NCBI GenBank assembly: GCA_021823685.1
Contig: JAKANL010000010.1
Location: 1-42,136, forward strand
DNA: 42,136 bases
Source: a bacterium
GTDB taxonomy: Bacteria; Babelota; Babeliae; Babelales; UBA12409
Reading direction: 5' to 3'
The notes beneath the pieces are model-generated. The model worked only from the letters and a program-made list of their open reading frames with translations, made no database searches and was not told the origin of the DNA. Each line of letters starts with the position of its first letter. Position 1 is the stretch's first letter. The translations under genes were made by a program, and so were the position numbers. Shown one piece after another: positions 23,168 through 31,732 of the stretch.

Positions 23168-24724
23168 ATGATGTGGTATTACATTTATATGTTTGGCGGT
23201 GCGGGGGTTGCCTTAGCCGGCTCCCTGCTCGTTTATGCAGGCGTACAGGTGCGGCGTGCACGGCGCGTGCTCATCGAATCCAAAAACCGTCTTGGCGCTA
23301 TTGAGCGCGAAATTGAAAATGAACGACGCGAAGCATCTTTAAAAGTTCGCGATGAAATTTATCGCCGCCGTAAAGAATTTGAAGATGAAATGCGCCGCGA
23401 TCGACAAGAATTTGATCGTTTGCAAAAAAAAGTTATCAGTCGTGATGAAGATCTCCAAAAACGCGAACTGCGCTTGGATGAAATTAAATTAGAGATGCAA
23501 AAACGCGAACGTGAATTGATGCGTTCTGCCGATAGTTTGCGCATCAATGAAGAACGTGTACGCGCGGTATATGGCGATCTAATTGCTAAACTTGAAGCGG
23601 TGAGCACCATGAGCCGTGACGAAGCAAAAAATACGCTTATGGCTACGTTGCGTGATGAAGTGTATCACGCGCAAGAAAAGTGGGTCCAAAAGGTTGAAGA
23701 AGAATCGCGTCAAACGGCAAAAGATCGTTCAAATGAAATTTTGCTCAGTGCCATGCAGCGTTATACGGCAGATACGGTTAATACGGCAACCACCGGGGTG
23801 GTGCACTTGCCGAACGAAGATATGAAGGGACGCGTCATTGGCAAAGAGGGGCGTAATATCAAGTCGCTTGAAATGGCGACGGGCATGGAATTTATTATTT
23901 CGGATACACCTGAAGTAATCACGATTTCAGGATTTAATCCGATCAGGCGTGAAATTGCGCGGCGTTCGCTTGAGCGCTTAGTCCACGATGGACGCATCAA
24001 CCCAACCCGCATTGAAGAGACGGTTGCGCAATGTGAACAGGAAATCGAAGAAATTATTGAAGAATATGGCAAAAATGCTGCGCTTGAACTTAACTTGCAG
24101 GGGGTCCCAGCCGAAATAACCACGCTTTTGGGCAAATTATATTTTAGAACAAGTTATGCGCAAAATGTTCTTCAACACAGCAAAGAAGTGGCCTCGTTTG
24201 CACGAATTATCGCTGCTGAACTTGGCGTTGATCCAACCATAGCTGCGCGCGCTGGCTTATTCCATGATATTGGTAAGGCGCTTACGGCAGAAATTGAAGG
24301 ACCGCACGCGCATATTGGCGCTGACGTTGCCAAACGTTGCGGGGAAGATGTCCGTGTCGTTAATGCTATTGCGGCGCACCACGAAGAAGTGCCTTTTAGC
24401 TGTATTTATGCGCCGATTATTCTTATTGCCGACACACTTTCTGCTTCACGGCCGGGAACTCGGCGTGAAACATTCTCTGCGTATTTAAAGCGTCTTGAGC
24501 AGTTGGAAGATATTGCCAATACTTTTCCCGGCGTCAAGAAAGCATATGCCTTGCAAGCGGGCAGAGAAATACGCGTGATTGTTGAAGAAGATGCTATCGG
24601 TGACGATCAGGCGCGAAGTATTGCGCGTGAAATTGCTGTGCGCATAGAAAAAGAAATGAGTTTCCCTGGGCAAATAAAAGTCAACGTTATTCGAGAGAAA
24701 CGAGCGATTGAGTATGCACGTTAA
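23168..24724 (+). CDS. rny: Ribonuclease Y
   Basis: A 518-residue protein with the full RNase Y order. It has an N-terminal membrane helix (YYIYMFGGAGVALAGSLLVYAG), a long charged coiled coil (residues 30-190), a KH domain with GRVIGKEGRNIKSLE, and an HD domain with HDIGKALT and the later HHEEVPF. RNase Y is a membrane-bound endonuclease that starts mRNA decay. The start has paired ATG codons (23168, 23171). The 3' end overlaps the ymdB-like gene by 11 bases; rny-ymdB adjacency is conserved in many bacteria. Confidence 0.96.
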   Translation: MMWYYIYMFGGAGVALAGSLLVYAGVQVRRARRVLIESKNRLGAIEREIENERREASLKVRDEIYRRRKEFEDEMRRDRQEFDRLQKKVISRDEDLQKRELRLDEIKLEMQKRERELMRSADSLRINEERVRAVYGDLIAKLEAVSTMSRDEAKNTLMATLRDEVYHAQEKWVQKVEEESRQTAKDRSNEILLSAMQRYTADTVNTATTGVVHLPNEDMKGRVIGKEGRNIKSLEMATGMEFIISDTPEVITISGFNPIRREIARRSLERLVHDGRINPTRIEETVAQCEQEIEEIIEEYGKNAALELNLQGVPAEITTLLGKLYFRTSYAQNVLQHSKEVASFARIIAAELGVDPTIAARAGLFHDIGKALTAEIEGPHAHIGADVAKRCGEDVRVVNAIAAHHEEVPFSCIYAPIILIADTLSASRPGTRRETFSAYLKRLEQLEDIANTFPGVKKAYALQAGREIRVIVEEDAIGDDQARSIAREIAVRIEKEMSFPGQIKVNVIREKRAIEYAR

Positions 24725-25547
24725 AAAAGATAACGAGATTGTAGTTTTATGCATTGGCGATCTTATCGGTGAGCCGGGCATGGCTGTGCTGGAAAAGCAT
24801 TTGGCCGCGCTCAAAAAGCGGTATCAAGCCGATCTCATGATTGTTAATGGTGAAAATAGTGCCAAATTGGGACGCGGGATCACGGCTGAAATTATGGGAC
24901 GGTTGCGCGAACTCGGCGTAGCCGTGGTGACCTCGGGCAACCATGTCTGGGATAATGCTAAAATTGTGCCCTATTTTTCTGGCAACAGTGATTTGCTGCG
25001 TCCGGCAAATTATCCAGCGGGTTGTCCCGGAACGGGGGTTACGCTCGTGTCCGTCGGCGAATACACCGTTGGTGTGGTCAATATTTTGGGGCGCGTATTC
25101 ATGAAAGAAATTACCGATTGCCCATTCAGAACCATGCAATCGATACTCACCTATGTTCGTGCCCAAACGCCGCTCATTGTGGTCGATTTTCATGCTGAAG
25201 CCTCGGCAGAAAAATTGGCGATGGCCAACTTTTTAGATGGGCACGTGAGCGCCTTAGTTGGTACACACGTTCATGTGCAAACAGCCGATGAACGTATTTT
25301 CCCGCAGGGAACGGCTTTTATCAGCGATGTGGGCATGGTTGGCTCATGGTTTTCGATTATTGGCTTTAAAAAAGAAAGCCCGCTCAATATGTTTTTGACG
25401 CAGATGCCGCATCGTTTTGAAGTTTCATATGAGGGGCCATTTGTGTTCAATGCCATTGCTCTTACTCTCGATGCCATTACTGGTAAAGCAACGGATATCG
25501 AACGCGTACAACTGCTTGACCATGATCTTGTGCTACAAAAAACCTAA
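24714..25547 (+). CDS. ymdB: YmdB-family metallophosphoesterase
   Basis: A 277-residue protein of the TIGR00282/YmdB family. Metal-binding motifs are visible in order: CIGDLIGEPG, VNGENSAKLGRG, TSGNHVWDN, IVVDFHAEASAEK, ALVGTHVHVQTADE and TAFISDVGMVGS. Bacillus YmdB hydrolyses 2',3'-cyclic nucleotides and affects biofilm and motility switching, and it interacts with RNase Y. The ATG at 24714 is preferred to an in-frame TTG two codons upstream. The overlap with rny suggests translational coupling and a shared role in RNA turnover. Confidence 0.92.
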   Translation: MHVKKDNEIVVLCIGDLIGEPGMAVLEKHLAALKKRYQADLMIVNGENSAKLGRGITAEIMGRLRELGVAVVTSGNHVWDNAKIVPYFSGNSDLLRPANYPAGCPGTGVTLVSVGEYTVGVVNILGRVFMKEITDCPFRTMQSILTYVRAQTPLIVVDFHAEASAEKLAMANFLDGHVSALVGTHVHVQTADERIFPQGTAFISDVGMVGSWFSIIGFKKESPLNMFLTQMPHRFEVSYEGPFVFNAIALTLDAITGKATDIERVQLLDHDLVLQKT

Positions 25548-25559
25548 AGGCCTATCGCC

Positions 25560-26474
25560 ATGTTAATACTCGTGGTCATTCTATGTGCGCTTTTTGGCTC
25601 CACGTTTATCTTTGGTGCCGTGGGCCTGGCGTACGCCCAACTCCTTTTTTTTATCGCCGTTCGCATGATTATTGCGGGTTGTTTGCTGCTCGGGTATACG
25701 CTTGTGCGAGCACAAAAACGGCGGATAACCATTCGTGACGTTGCACCGTTTCTCATGATGGGCGCTACCTTTATTTTGTTTCCCTACATTGCTGAGAGCT
25801 TTGCTTTGCAATATTTGCCAGCCGCTAAAGTTTCGCTGTTATGGTCGCTTGAAGCCTTTGTTACGGCGCTCTTTTCGTGGAAATATTTTGGCGAACGCAT
25901 GACGACCCGTAAATGGCTGGGCATGATCATTGGCTTTGTAGGGTTGATCCCGGTACTGATGCATCAGGGTGGGCGTGAACTTTTGTTACATTCTTTGGCA
26001 GGCTTTTCAACAGCCGATGTGATGCTTGTTTCGTGTGTTATTTTGACGTCATACTCCTGGATTACGTTTCGGCGACTTTTGCACGCCGGGTATAGCGCCG
26101 TGCAGATCAATGGCATTGCTATGCTCACGGGCGGCCTTTTGGCCTTGTTGGGTTCTCTGGCCTTTGAATCATGGACGCCAGTTCCGATCAATCCAGTCAG
26201 CGCGTGGCACATTGTGGCCGCCTGTATTGGCGCCTTGATTATTATTGGTAATTTAATCTGTTATAACCTATATGGTTTTTTGTTGAAGCGGTACACGGCG
26301 ACTTTTTTGTCCGTCTCTTGCGGGTCTATCCCATTTTTTACCGCACTTTTTGAATGGCTTTTTCTCGGACGCATCGTGAGTTATGCTTTTGTGCTTAGTT
26401 TTGCTGCTGTATGCATTGGGTTATTTATCTTTCATCGCGAAGAATTGCGCCAAGGATATGGTAAGCACCTATGA
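25560..26474 (+). CDS. EamA/DMT-family membrane transporter
   Basis: A 304-residue protein with about ten membrane helices in two five-helix halves, as in drug/metabolite transporters. The first half ends LPAAKVSLLWSLEAFVTALF followed by the helix GMIIGFVGLIPVLM; the second half mirrors it with ATFLSVSCGSIPFFTALFEW and FVLSFAAVCIGLFIF. These EamA-repeat motifs mark the family. Members move amino acids, nucleotide-type metabolites or other small molecules, and the substrate cannot be read from sequence. It lies 12 bases after ymdB in the same unit, with proS next. Confidence 0.85.
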   Translation: MLILVVILCALFGSTFIFGAVGLAYAQLLFFIAVRMIIAGCLLLGYTLVRAQKRRITIRDVAPFLMMGATFILFPYIAESFALQYLPAAKVSLLWSLEAFVTALFSWKYFGERMTTRKWLGMIIGFVGLIPVLMHQGGRELLLHSLAGFSTADVMLVSCVILTSYSWITFRRLLHAGYSAVQINGIAMLTGGLLALLGSLAFESWTPVPINPVSAWHIVAACIGALIIIGNLICYNLYGFLLKRYTATFLSVSCGSIPFFTALFEWLFLGRIVSYAFVLSFAAVCIGLFIFHREELRQGYGKHL

Positions 26475-26534
26475 CTATGGGCGTGTTTTTGATAAACTAG
26501 TGAGCAGTTGTTTTTTGTAGTTTTTGTGGGTCGT

Positions 26535-27950
26535 ATGAATACATTACCAGATATCGAAAAAGATTTTGCGCAGTGGTATCAGGATATCATTTATCAAGCC
26601 GAATTGGTCGATCAGGCGCCCGTTCGCGGCTGTTTTATCATTCGACCCTACGGGTGGGCAATGTGGGAAAATATGCAGCAATACATGGATGCGCGTATTA
26701 AAGCAACGGGTCACCAAAACGCATCTTTCCCGCTCTTTATTCCACAGTCTTTTATTGCCAAAGAAGCCAAACACGTTGAAGGCTTTTCGCCTGAACTAGC
26801 CGTGGTGACCCACGCCGGCGGTAAGCAATTGGAAGAGCCGTTGGTAGTGAGGCCAACCTCAGAAACCATTATTCATGACAGTTTTTCGCGCTGGGTTCGT
26901 TCGTGGCGTGATTTGCCGCTTAAATTAAACCAGTGGTGCAATGTGGTTCGTTGGGAAAAGCGCCCACGCGCTTTTTTGCGTACGACCGAGTTTTTCTGGC
27001 AGGAAGGGCATACGGTTCACGAAACCCTTCAAGAAGCTGAAACTGAAGTACAATTGATGCTCAACGAATATGTCTCGTTTATTCAGGGGCAACTTTCTAT
27101 ACCCGTTTTTGTTGGCGAAAAATCGGCCAGTGAACGTTTTGCCGGTGCCGAGCGCACCTATGCCGTTGAGGGCATTATGCCGGATGGTCGGGCGTTGCAG
27201 ATGTGTACGTCGCATCTTTTAAGCCAAAGTTTTGCGCACGCTTTTAATATTAAATTTCAAAATCGCGAAGGCGAACAAGCGTACCCCTATTTAACCAGCT
27301 GGGGGATAACGACACGCGTTGTTGGCGCCACCATTATGACCCATGGCGATCAAAAAGGGTTAGTATTACCGCCAGCTATTGCGCCGATTCAGGTAGTTGT
27401 TGTTGCCATCTTTAAAAATGACGAAGAATATCAAGCCGTTGCCAACGAGCTCGATTTTATTCAATCAAATCTTGCTGATTGGCGCGTGTTTTCCGATCTT
27501 GATCGACAAAAAACACCGGGCGCTAAATTTTATCATTGGGAATTGCGTGGAGTGCCAGTTCGCTTGGAAATTGGTCCGCGCGATGCAAAAGCGCGCCAAG
27601 TGGTGCTGGTAAATCGATTTACGGGACAAAAAACGACGGTTCCATTTGATCAGATAACGCAGGTTGTTGCCGCTGAGATCAAAAATATTCAGGACGGCTT
27701 ATATAAAAAAGCTCAAGAGCGTCTAGAACGGCTTGTTATTGTGGGGCAAAAACTGACCGAATTTGGGCCGCAACTGGAAGAGCGTGGCGTTGCGTGCGTT
27801 ACGGGCTGGTGCCAATCGCCTGAATGTGAACAGGCACTTGCGCCGTATAAAGCAAGTACGCGGGTATTGCTCGATACGCAAAAAGTTACGCACTGTTTTA
27901 ATTGTTCCAAGCCAAGTCCGCGCGATGTGCTTATTGCGCGTTCGTATTAA
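26535..27950 (+). CDS. proS: Prolyl-tRNA synthetase, archaeal/eukaryotic type
   Basis: A 471-residue class II synthetase that charges tRNA-Pro. Class II motif 2 is RPTSETIIHDSFSRWVRSW to WEKRPRAFLRTTEFFWQEGH, and motif 3 lies in ITTRVVGATIMTHGDQKG. It lacks the long editing insertion found between motifs 2 and 3 of the common bacterial ProRS and ends in a C-terminal zinc-type domain (CVTGWCQSPEC, then CFNCSKPSPRDV) and a terminal Tyr. This is the ProRS3 class seen in archaea, eukaryotes and scattered bacteria. The ATG at 26535 matches the family start; nine upstream in-frame residues are probably not translated. Confidence 0.95.
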   Translation: MNTLPDIEKDFAQWYQDIIYQAELVDQAPVRGCFIIRPYGWAMWENMQQYMDARIKATGHQNASFPLFIPQSFIAKEAKHVEGFSPELAVVTHAGGKQLEEPLVVRPTSETIIHDSFSRWVRSWRDLPLKLNQWCNVVRWEKRPRAFLRTTEFFWQEGHTVHETLQEAETEVQLMLNEYVSFIQGQLSIPVFVGEKSASERFAGAERTYAVEGIMPDGRALQMCTSHLLSQSFAHAFNIKFQNREGEQAYPYLTSWGITTRVVGATIMTHGDQKGLVLPPAIAPIQVVVVAIFKNDEEYQAVANELDFIQSNLADWRVFSDLDRQKTPGAKFYHWELRGVPVRLEIGPRDAKARQVVLVNRFTGQKTTVPFDQITQVVAAEIKNIQDGLYKKAQERLERLVIVGQKLTEFGPQLEERGVACVTGWCQSPECEQALAPYKASTRVLLDTQKVTHCFNCSKPSPRDVLIARSY

Positions 27951-27961
27951 TACAGGATATT

Positions 27962-27987
27962 CTTCGACAAGCTCAGAATGATCGGAG
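27962..27987. repeat. Intergenic repeat of the CTTCGACA-x-GCTCAG family, copy 1
   Basis: CTTCGACAAGCTCAG and the following GATCGGAG, just after proS. The same core occurs in inverted orientation at 41651-41680 with a different inner triplet. Similar short intergenic sequences are known from many bacterial genomes. Confidence 0.6.
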
Positions 27988-28035
27988 TAAAGCTCCTGCA
28001 CCCATTCACCCTGCCTGTCCGCATTTTGGGCGGCT

Positions 28036-29241
28036 TTAAGCCTCGATTGGCAAGGTAATCGGATATCTTATGGCGAATGGGACTTTCTCAAAATCATACG
28101 CAAATTCTGCCTTGCCATCACCGCCTGCTTTGATAATGGGCACGGTGGCTGGGACCATTTTTTGTTGCACAAGGACAATGCCGTCTTCTCCGGCGTATAC
28201 AAGGGCCTCAGGTTCGACGGATATGATGTTTTTGTGGCATTTGACGTATCCGCTCGTATATTTACACAGATCTTCATCTTCAAGCCTGAGCCGTTTTTTA
28301 TCCAAATGTTCACCATTTTTTATCGTTCGCAAGTCAACGTATCGAACGCTTTGGTCATCAATGGTGGCCCTTTGAAAATCGGCATAATCAAGATTGGCGA
28401 CTTCAAAAGCAATGGCGGTTCGAATGTGTTCAAAATTGGGTAACGTTTTATTCCAATATCCCTGTACCGGACGATAAAGTTTTACGCCATCGAATTGGGT
28501 GTTGGAGAGATTGGCACCTTTGAGGTTGGCAAACGTAAGGTTGGCGTTGGTAAGAATAGCGCCGGCGAGATTGGCGCCTTCCAGGTCGGCATCTTCTAGG
28601 TTGGCGCTGGTAAGGTCACACCCAGAGAGGTCAGCGCCGCGAAAGATTGCGCCTTTAAAGTTGCCGGCTCGGAAATACTCTCCGGCCAAATGTGCGCCGG
28701 TTAAGTCACAACGGACACACTCGCCCGTTTCGCGCGCGAAATCTACCGCGCTTTTTGTGCCACTTTTTATCATGAGCTGCTCATCTTTGCAAAAAAGGTT
28801 TTTGGGGAGTTTCGTTTGTGCGTTACAGGTCGCGTTGGTAATCGTTGTACTTTGCAGGTAGGCTTGCGATATATTGGCGTCTTCAAAATGTGCGTTTGAT
28901 AGGTTGGTCCGTATAAAAGATCCCTCGAACGTTGCTCCGGTAAAATTTGCGCCGGTAAGATCAGCATCGTCGAAGCTCACATTTGAAAGAACGGCATTTG
29001 CCAGATTGGCCGAACGCAAATCGAGACCGCTTAAGTCGGCATTTTTTATCGAACACCCCGGGCATTGTTTGAATGTTTTGAGGAATCCCGCGGTTTCTTT
29101 GAGTTGGAGGAGCATGTAAAAATCTGGCGTGAGGCCCATGGGATTTACGACGACAGGCAACTTTTGCCGTGCCACTGGGGCAGCTGCGGTTCGGATAATA
29201 AGCAAGAACATCAGACACATCCATTTTTTCATCGATTTCAT
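28036..29241 (-). CDS. Secreted pentapeptide-repeat protein
   Basis: A 401-residue protein from the ATG at 29241, which follows GGGG; a longer in-frame reading has no support. Residues 1-22 (KKWMCLMFLLIIRTAAA) are a signal peptide. Two blocks of pentapeptide repeats, A(D/N)LxX, lie at about 67-129 and 178-255, with units such as ADLTG, ANFTG, ANLED and ANLAG. They should form two right-handed quadrilateral beta helices. A Cys-rich spacer (CPGCSIK, CVRCDL) marks the start of each block. The C-terminal 130 residues are unrelated to the repeats and not recognised. A weak promoter (TTACTT-17-TATATT near 29294-29322) lies upstream. Confidence 0.88.
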   Translation of the reverse strand: MKSMKKWMCLMFLLIIRTAAAPVARQKLPVVVNPMGLTPDFYMLLQLKETAGFLKTFKQCPGCSIKNADLSGLDLRSANLANAVLSNVSFDDADLTGANFTGATFEGSFIRTNLSNAHFEDANISQAYLQSTTITNATCNAQTKLPKNLFCKDEQLMIKSGTKSAVDFARETGECVRCDLTGAHLAGEYFRAGNFKGAIFRGADLSGCDLTSANLEDADLEGANLAGAILTNANLTFANLKGANLSNTQFDGVKLYRPVQGYWNKTLPNFEHIRTAIAFEVANLDYADFQRATIDDQSVRYVDLRTIKNGEHLDKKRLRLEDEDLCKYTSGYVKCHKNIISVEPEALVYAGEDGIVLVQQKMVPATVPIIKAGGDGKAEFAYDFEKVPFAIRYPITLPIEA

Positions 29242-29405
29242 AAACCCCATTCCCCTACCCCGATTCTTCAACCAGTTTTTATCCCCTGGTATCAATATAA
29301 TCCAACTTGAAATATTAAGTAAAGGGTTTTTGCGTGCCCTCCCAAGGTTTTTGGGGGTATGTTTTTTACCCAAAAGCGGCCCCTTGGCATTGTTTTGCCA
29401 GAAGC

Positions 29406-29435
29406 TTGCTCTGGACGTGCGTGCCGGGGTATACT
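29406..29435 (+). promoter_or_regulatory. Promoter of the tyrosine recombinase gene
   Basis: TTGCTC (29406-29411), an 18-base spacer and TATACT (29430-29435), about 27 bases before the ATG at 29463. Confidence 0.55.
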
Positions 29436-29462
29436 TGCAGCACTAAAAGAGGGCCGAGAGCT

Positions 29463-30368
29463 ATGGATATTGGAGCATATTGCGAACCATTTGAAATGTC
29501 GTTAATTGCGCATAAGCGCGCGGCACCAAATACCGTGGCTGCGTATATGCGTGATGTAAAAGCGTTCGTCGGATATACGCGGCGGCAGAAAATTGCGGCA
29601 GTTGCCGAACTTAATGATAGCGTTGTTTCTGGTTATCTCTGGCACTTGAAAAAAGAGCGGCTGTTATCTGCTCGCTCGATTGCGCGCAAAATCGCTTCGC
29701 TGCGCAGTTTTTTTGCTTTTTTACATCAGGAACATGCCGGTATTACGATTTGCGTAGATAAAATAACGACGCCCAAACAGCGGGCAACTATTCCCCACGT
29801 GCTCAATATTGAAGAGCTTCAGAAACTTTTAGCGGGTATACAGCAAGACCAATCTCCGCCGGGGCGCATGTTTGCGGCCATGATTTTTTTGCTTTATGGC
29901 ACAGGCATGCGCGTGAGCGAGTTGGTGCGTCTTACGCTTGCCCATGTACGCTGTGACGAACGATTGATTAAAGTGTTGGGAAAGGGCTCTAAAGAACGGC
30001 TTATTCCGCTTTCGCCACAGCTGCAGGCATTGATCGATTCGTATATTGCCAATATCCGTTCGATTGCGCTTAAAAATCGTGAAAGCGAGTGGCTTTTTGC
30101 GCATGTCCATCGGGGCAAAGTGCGGCCGTTTACGCGTCAAGAAGTGTGGTATCGAGTACATATGATTGGTAAAAAATGTGGCGTGCGGCTTTATCCGCAT
30201 CTGATGCGGCACTCGATGGCGACACACATGCTGCATGAAGGCGTTGATTTGCGCGCGCTACAAGTCTTACTCGGCCATGAGCAAATAACGACAACGCAGG
30301 TTTATACGCATGTTGATACAAGCCAACTCCGAGCGATTTATAATGCCAAGCATCAACGAACGAAGTAA
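29463..30368 (+). CDS. xerD: XerC/XerD-type tyrosine recombinase
   Basis: A 301-residue recombinase of the length expected for XerC or XerD. The N-terminal SAM-like domain reads KRAAPNTVAAYMRDVKAFVGY. The active site is complete: R150 in YGTGMRVSEL, K174 in LGKGSKERLIPL, H246 and R249 in HLMRHSMATHML, H272 in LLGHEQITTTQ and the nucleophile Y281. Xer proteins resolve chromosome dimers at dif. No partner Xer gene or dif site was recognised here, so XerC and XerD cannot be told apart; the symbol is provisional. No phage or integron genes are nearby, which favours the housekeeping role. Confidence 0.88.
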   Translation: MDIGAYCEPFEMSLIAHKRAAPNTVAAYMRDVKAFVGYTRRQKIAAVAELNDSVVSGYLWHLKKERLLSARSIARKIASLRSFFAFLHQEHAGITICVDKITTPKQRATIPHVLNIEELQKLLAGIQQDQSPPGRMFAAMIFLLYGTGMRVSELVRLTLAHVRCDERLIKVLGKGSKERLIPLSPQLQALIDSYIANIRSIALKNRESEWLFAHVHRGKVRPFTRQEVWYRVHMIGKKCGVRLYPHLMRHSMATHMLHEGVDLRALQVLLGHEQITTTQVYTHVDTSQLRAIYNAKHQRTK

Positions 30369-30520
30369 TTCAAGCGGTTTGCAAATATTACTTTTGGCAT
30401 GCAGTGGCTTATCCGTCTACACCCACATAGGTATGTCATTGGTGCGGTCCTAGGTTACGACGAGACTCAACGCGTCGATGCGCGTTCCATCGAAGAGTGC
30501 CCATTAAACATGCTTTTTTT

Positions 30521-30562
30521 GTGCGCAAGCGCACTAGGTAAAAAAGCTAAATATGCTATGAT
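30521..30562 (+). promoter_or_regulatory. dnaN promoter with a palindrome at the -35 position
   Basis: TGCTATGAT (30554-30562) is an extended -10. In place of a -35 there is the perfect palindrome GTGCGC-AA-GCGCAC (30521-30534), a likely protein-binding site. The rest of the 236-base gap before dnaN has no gene and no cluster of DnaA boxes. Confidence 0.45.
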
Positions 30563-30604
30563 AAGTGGCGGATACCGTGAATCTTTCAAACGAAAAAAAG
30601 AATT

Positions 30605-31729
30605 ATGGAACACACGTTTACTATAGACCAAAAAAGACTTTCGCATGTATTGTCTGCTATGCAGGCCATTTGTGCACGACGAACGACCATGGATGCAACG
30701 TCCTCAATCTTGTTTCAAGCAAGTCATCATGAATTAGTCCTCAAAAGCACCGATCTTGAAATAAGCGTCCAATACAGTTGTCCGCTTAATAACGCATCGA
30801 TTTCTGAACCGCTCGATTTTCTTGTTTCGGGAAGGCGCATTTTTGAACTCACCAAAGAGCTTGATGGCGATGTTCAATTTAATCTCAACAGCAACCAAAT
30901 CATGCTTGCGTCGGGCAACGCACAACTCTCGTTAAATATCAAAGATTGCCAGGAATTTCCCCCATTTCCCGAGCGTATCGAAAATCTGATGGAACTCAAG
31001 GCCGCGGTACTTCTGCAAATGCTTGAACAGGTTTCGTTTGTCATTCCGCAAAGTAACGCCAATCCGGCGCTCAATGGCTTGCTTGTTGAAATCAACGACC
31101 AGGGCATGAAAATGACGGCCACCGACGGCCACTGTTTGGCACAGGCGATTACCGACCAATATCGCTTGCCTGAGGCGCGTTCGTGGTTATTGCCACGCCG
31201 GGCAGTTCTCGAGCTTAAAAAAATTATTGAAGCGAGCAATAACGAGAAAATTTTCTTGGGCATTTGCGGAAACCAAATGGTTTTTTCCGGTGATTCATTT
31301 AATTTTTTCACCAAATTACTCGTCGATTCCTTTCCTGAATATTTGCCCATTCTCAATCGCGATGGGTTCAGCCGTCGCGTAGCACCAAAAGCCGATTTTA
31401 TCAAAGCGTTGCGCCGTTCGGCCTGCTTGCTTTCAGGGCAGTTTATTGCCACGGAATTTAATCTTGATGATGCAACGCTTGAAGTTGCCATGGTAAATAA
31501 AGAAGTGGGCAATCTCAGAGAACAGTTGACGATGAGTGAATACGTTCCGGGGTCAATGGCTATTCGTTTTTATGCGCCTTATTTACTCAATGGATTGCAT
31601 GCACTTCCTGGCGATACCGTTATTTTCTGGCTTCACAGCACCATGCGGCCAATTATTTTCCAAGCCGAATGTCCGGCGTGCCAAGTAACGTATCTGGTTA
31701 TGCCCGTTTCGCCCGTAACCAACGCGTAA
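30605..31729 (+). CDS. dnaN: DNA polymerase III beta subunit (sliding clamp)
   Basis: A 374-residue protein with three clamp domains, each about 120 residues. Recognisable stretches are ILFQASHHELVLKSTDLEIS, then VSGRRIFELTKELDGDVQF, ATDGHCLAQAITD and LPRRAVLELKKIIE, and the C-terminal MRPIIFQAECPACQVTYLVMPV (usually PxxMPxR, here VMPVSP). The clamp tethers the polymerase to DNA. The start ATG lies 43 bases after the extended -10. recF follows after three bases, an order conserved around many chromosome origins, but dnaA is not adjacent here. Confidence 0.95.
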   Translation: MEHTFTIDQKRLSHVLSAMQAICARRTTMDATSSILFQASHHELVLKSTDLEISVQYSCPLNNASISEPLDFLVSGRRIFELTKELDGDVQFNLNSNQIMLASGNAQLSLNIKDCQEFPPFPERIENLMELKAAVLLQMLEQVSFVIPQSNANPALNGLLVEINDQGMKMTATDGHCLAQAITDQYRLPEARSWLLPRRAVLELKKIIEASNNEKIFLGICGNQMVFSGDSFNFFTKLLVDSFPEYLPILNRDGFSRRVAPKADFIKALRRSACLLSGQFIATEFNLDDATLEVAMVNKEVGNLREQLTMSEYVPGSMAIRFYAPYLLNGLHALPGDTVIFWLHSTMRPIIFQAECPACQVTYLVMPVSPVTNA

Positions 31730-31732
31730 GCC

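Noticed and set aside
28500-28640. Repeated short DNA units that look like a CRISPR or satellite
   Set aside because: They are the coding repeats of the pentapeptide protein, with 15-base periodicity and no spacers.
30369-30604. Chromosome origin next to dnaN-recF
   Set aside because: dnaA is absent and no cluster of TTATNCACA boxes or AT-rich unwinding region was seen.
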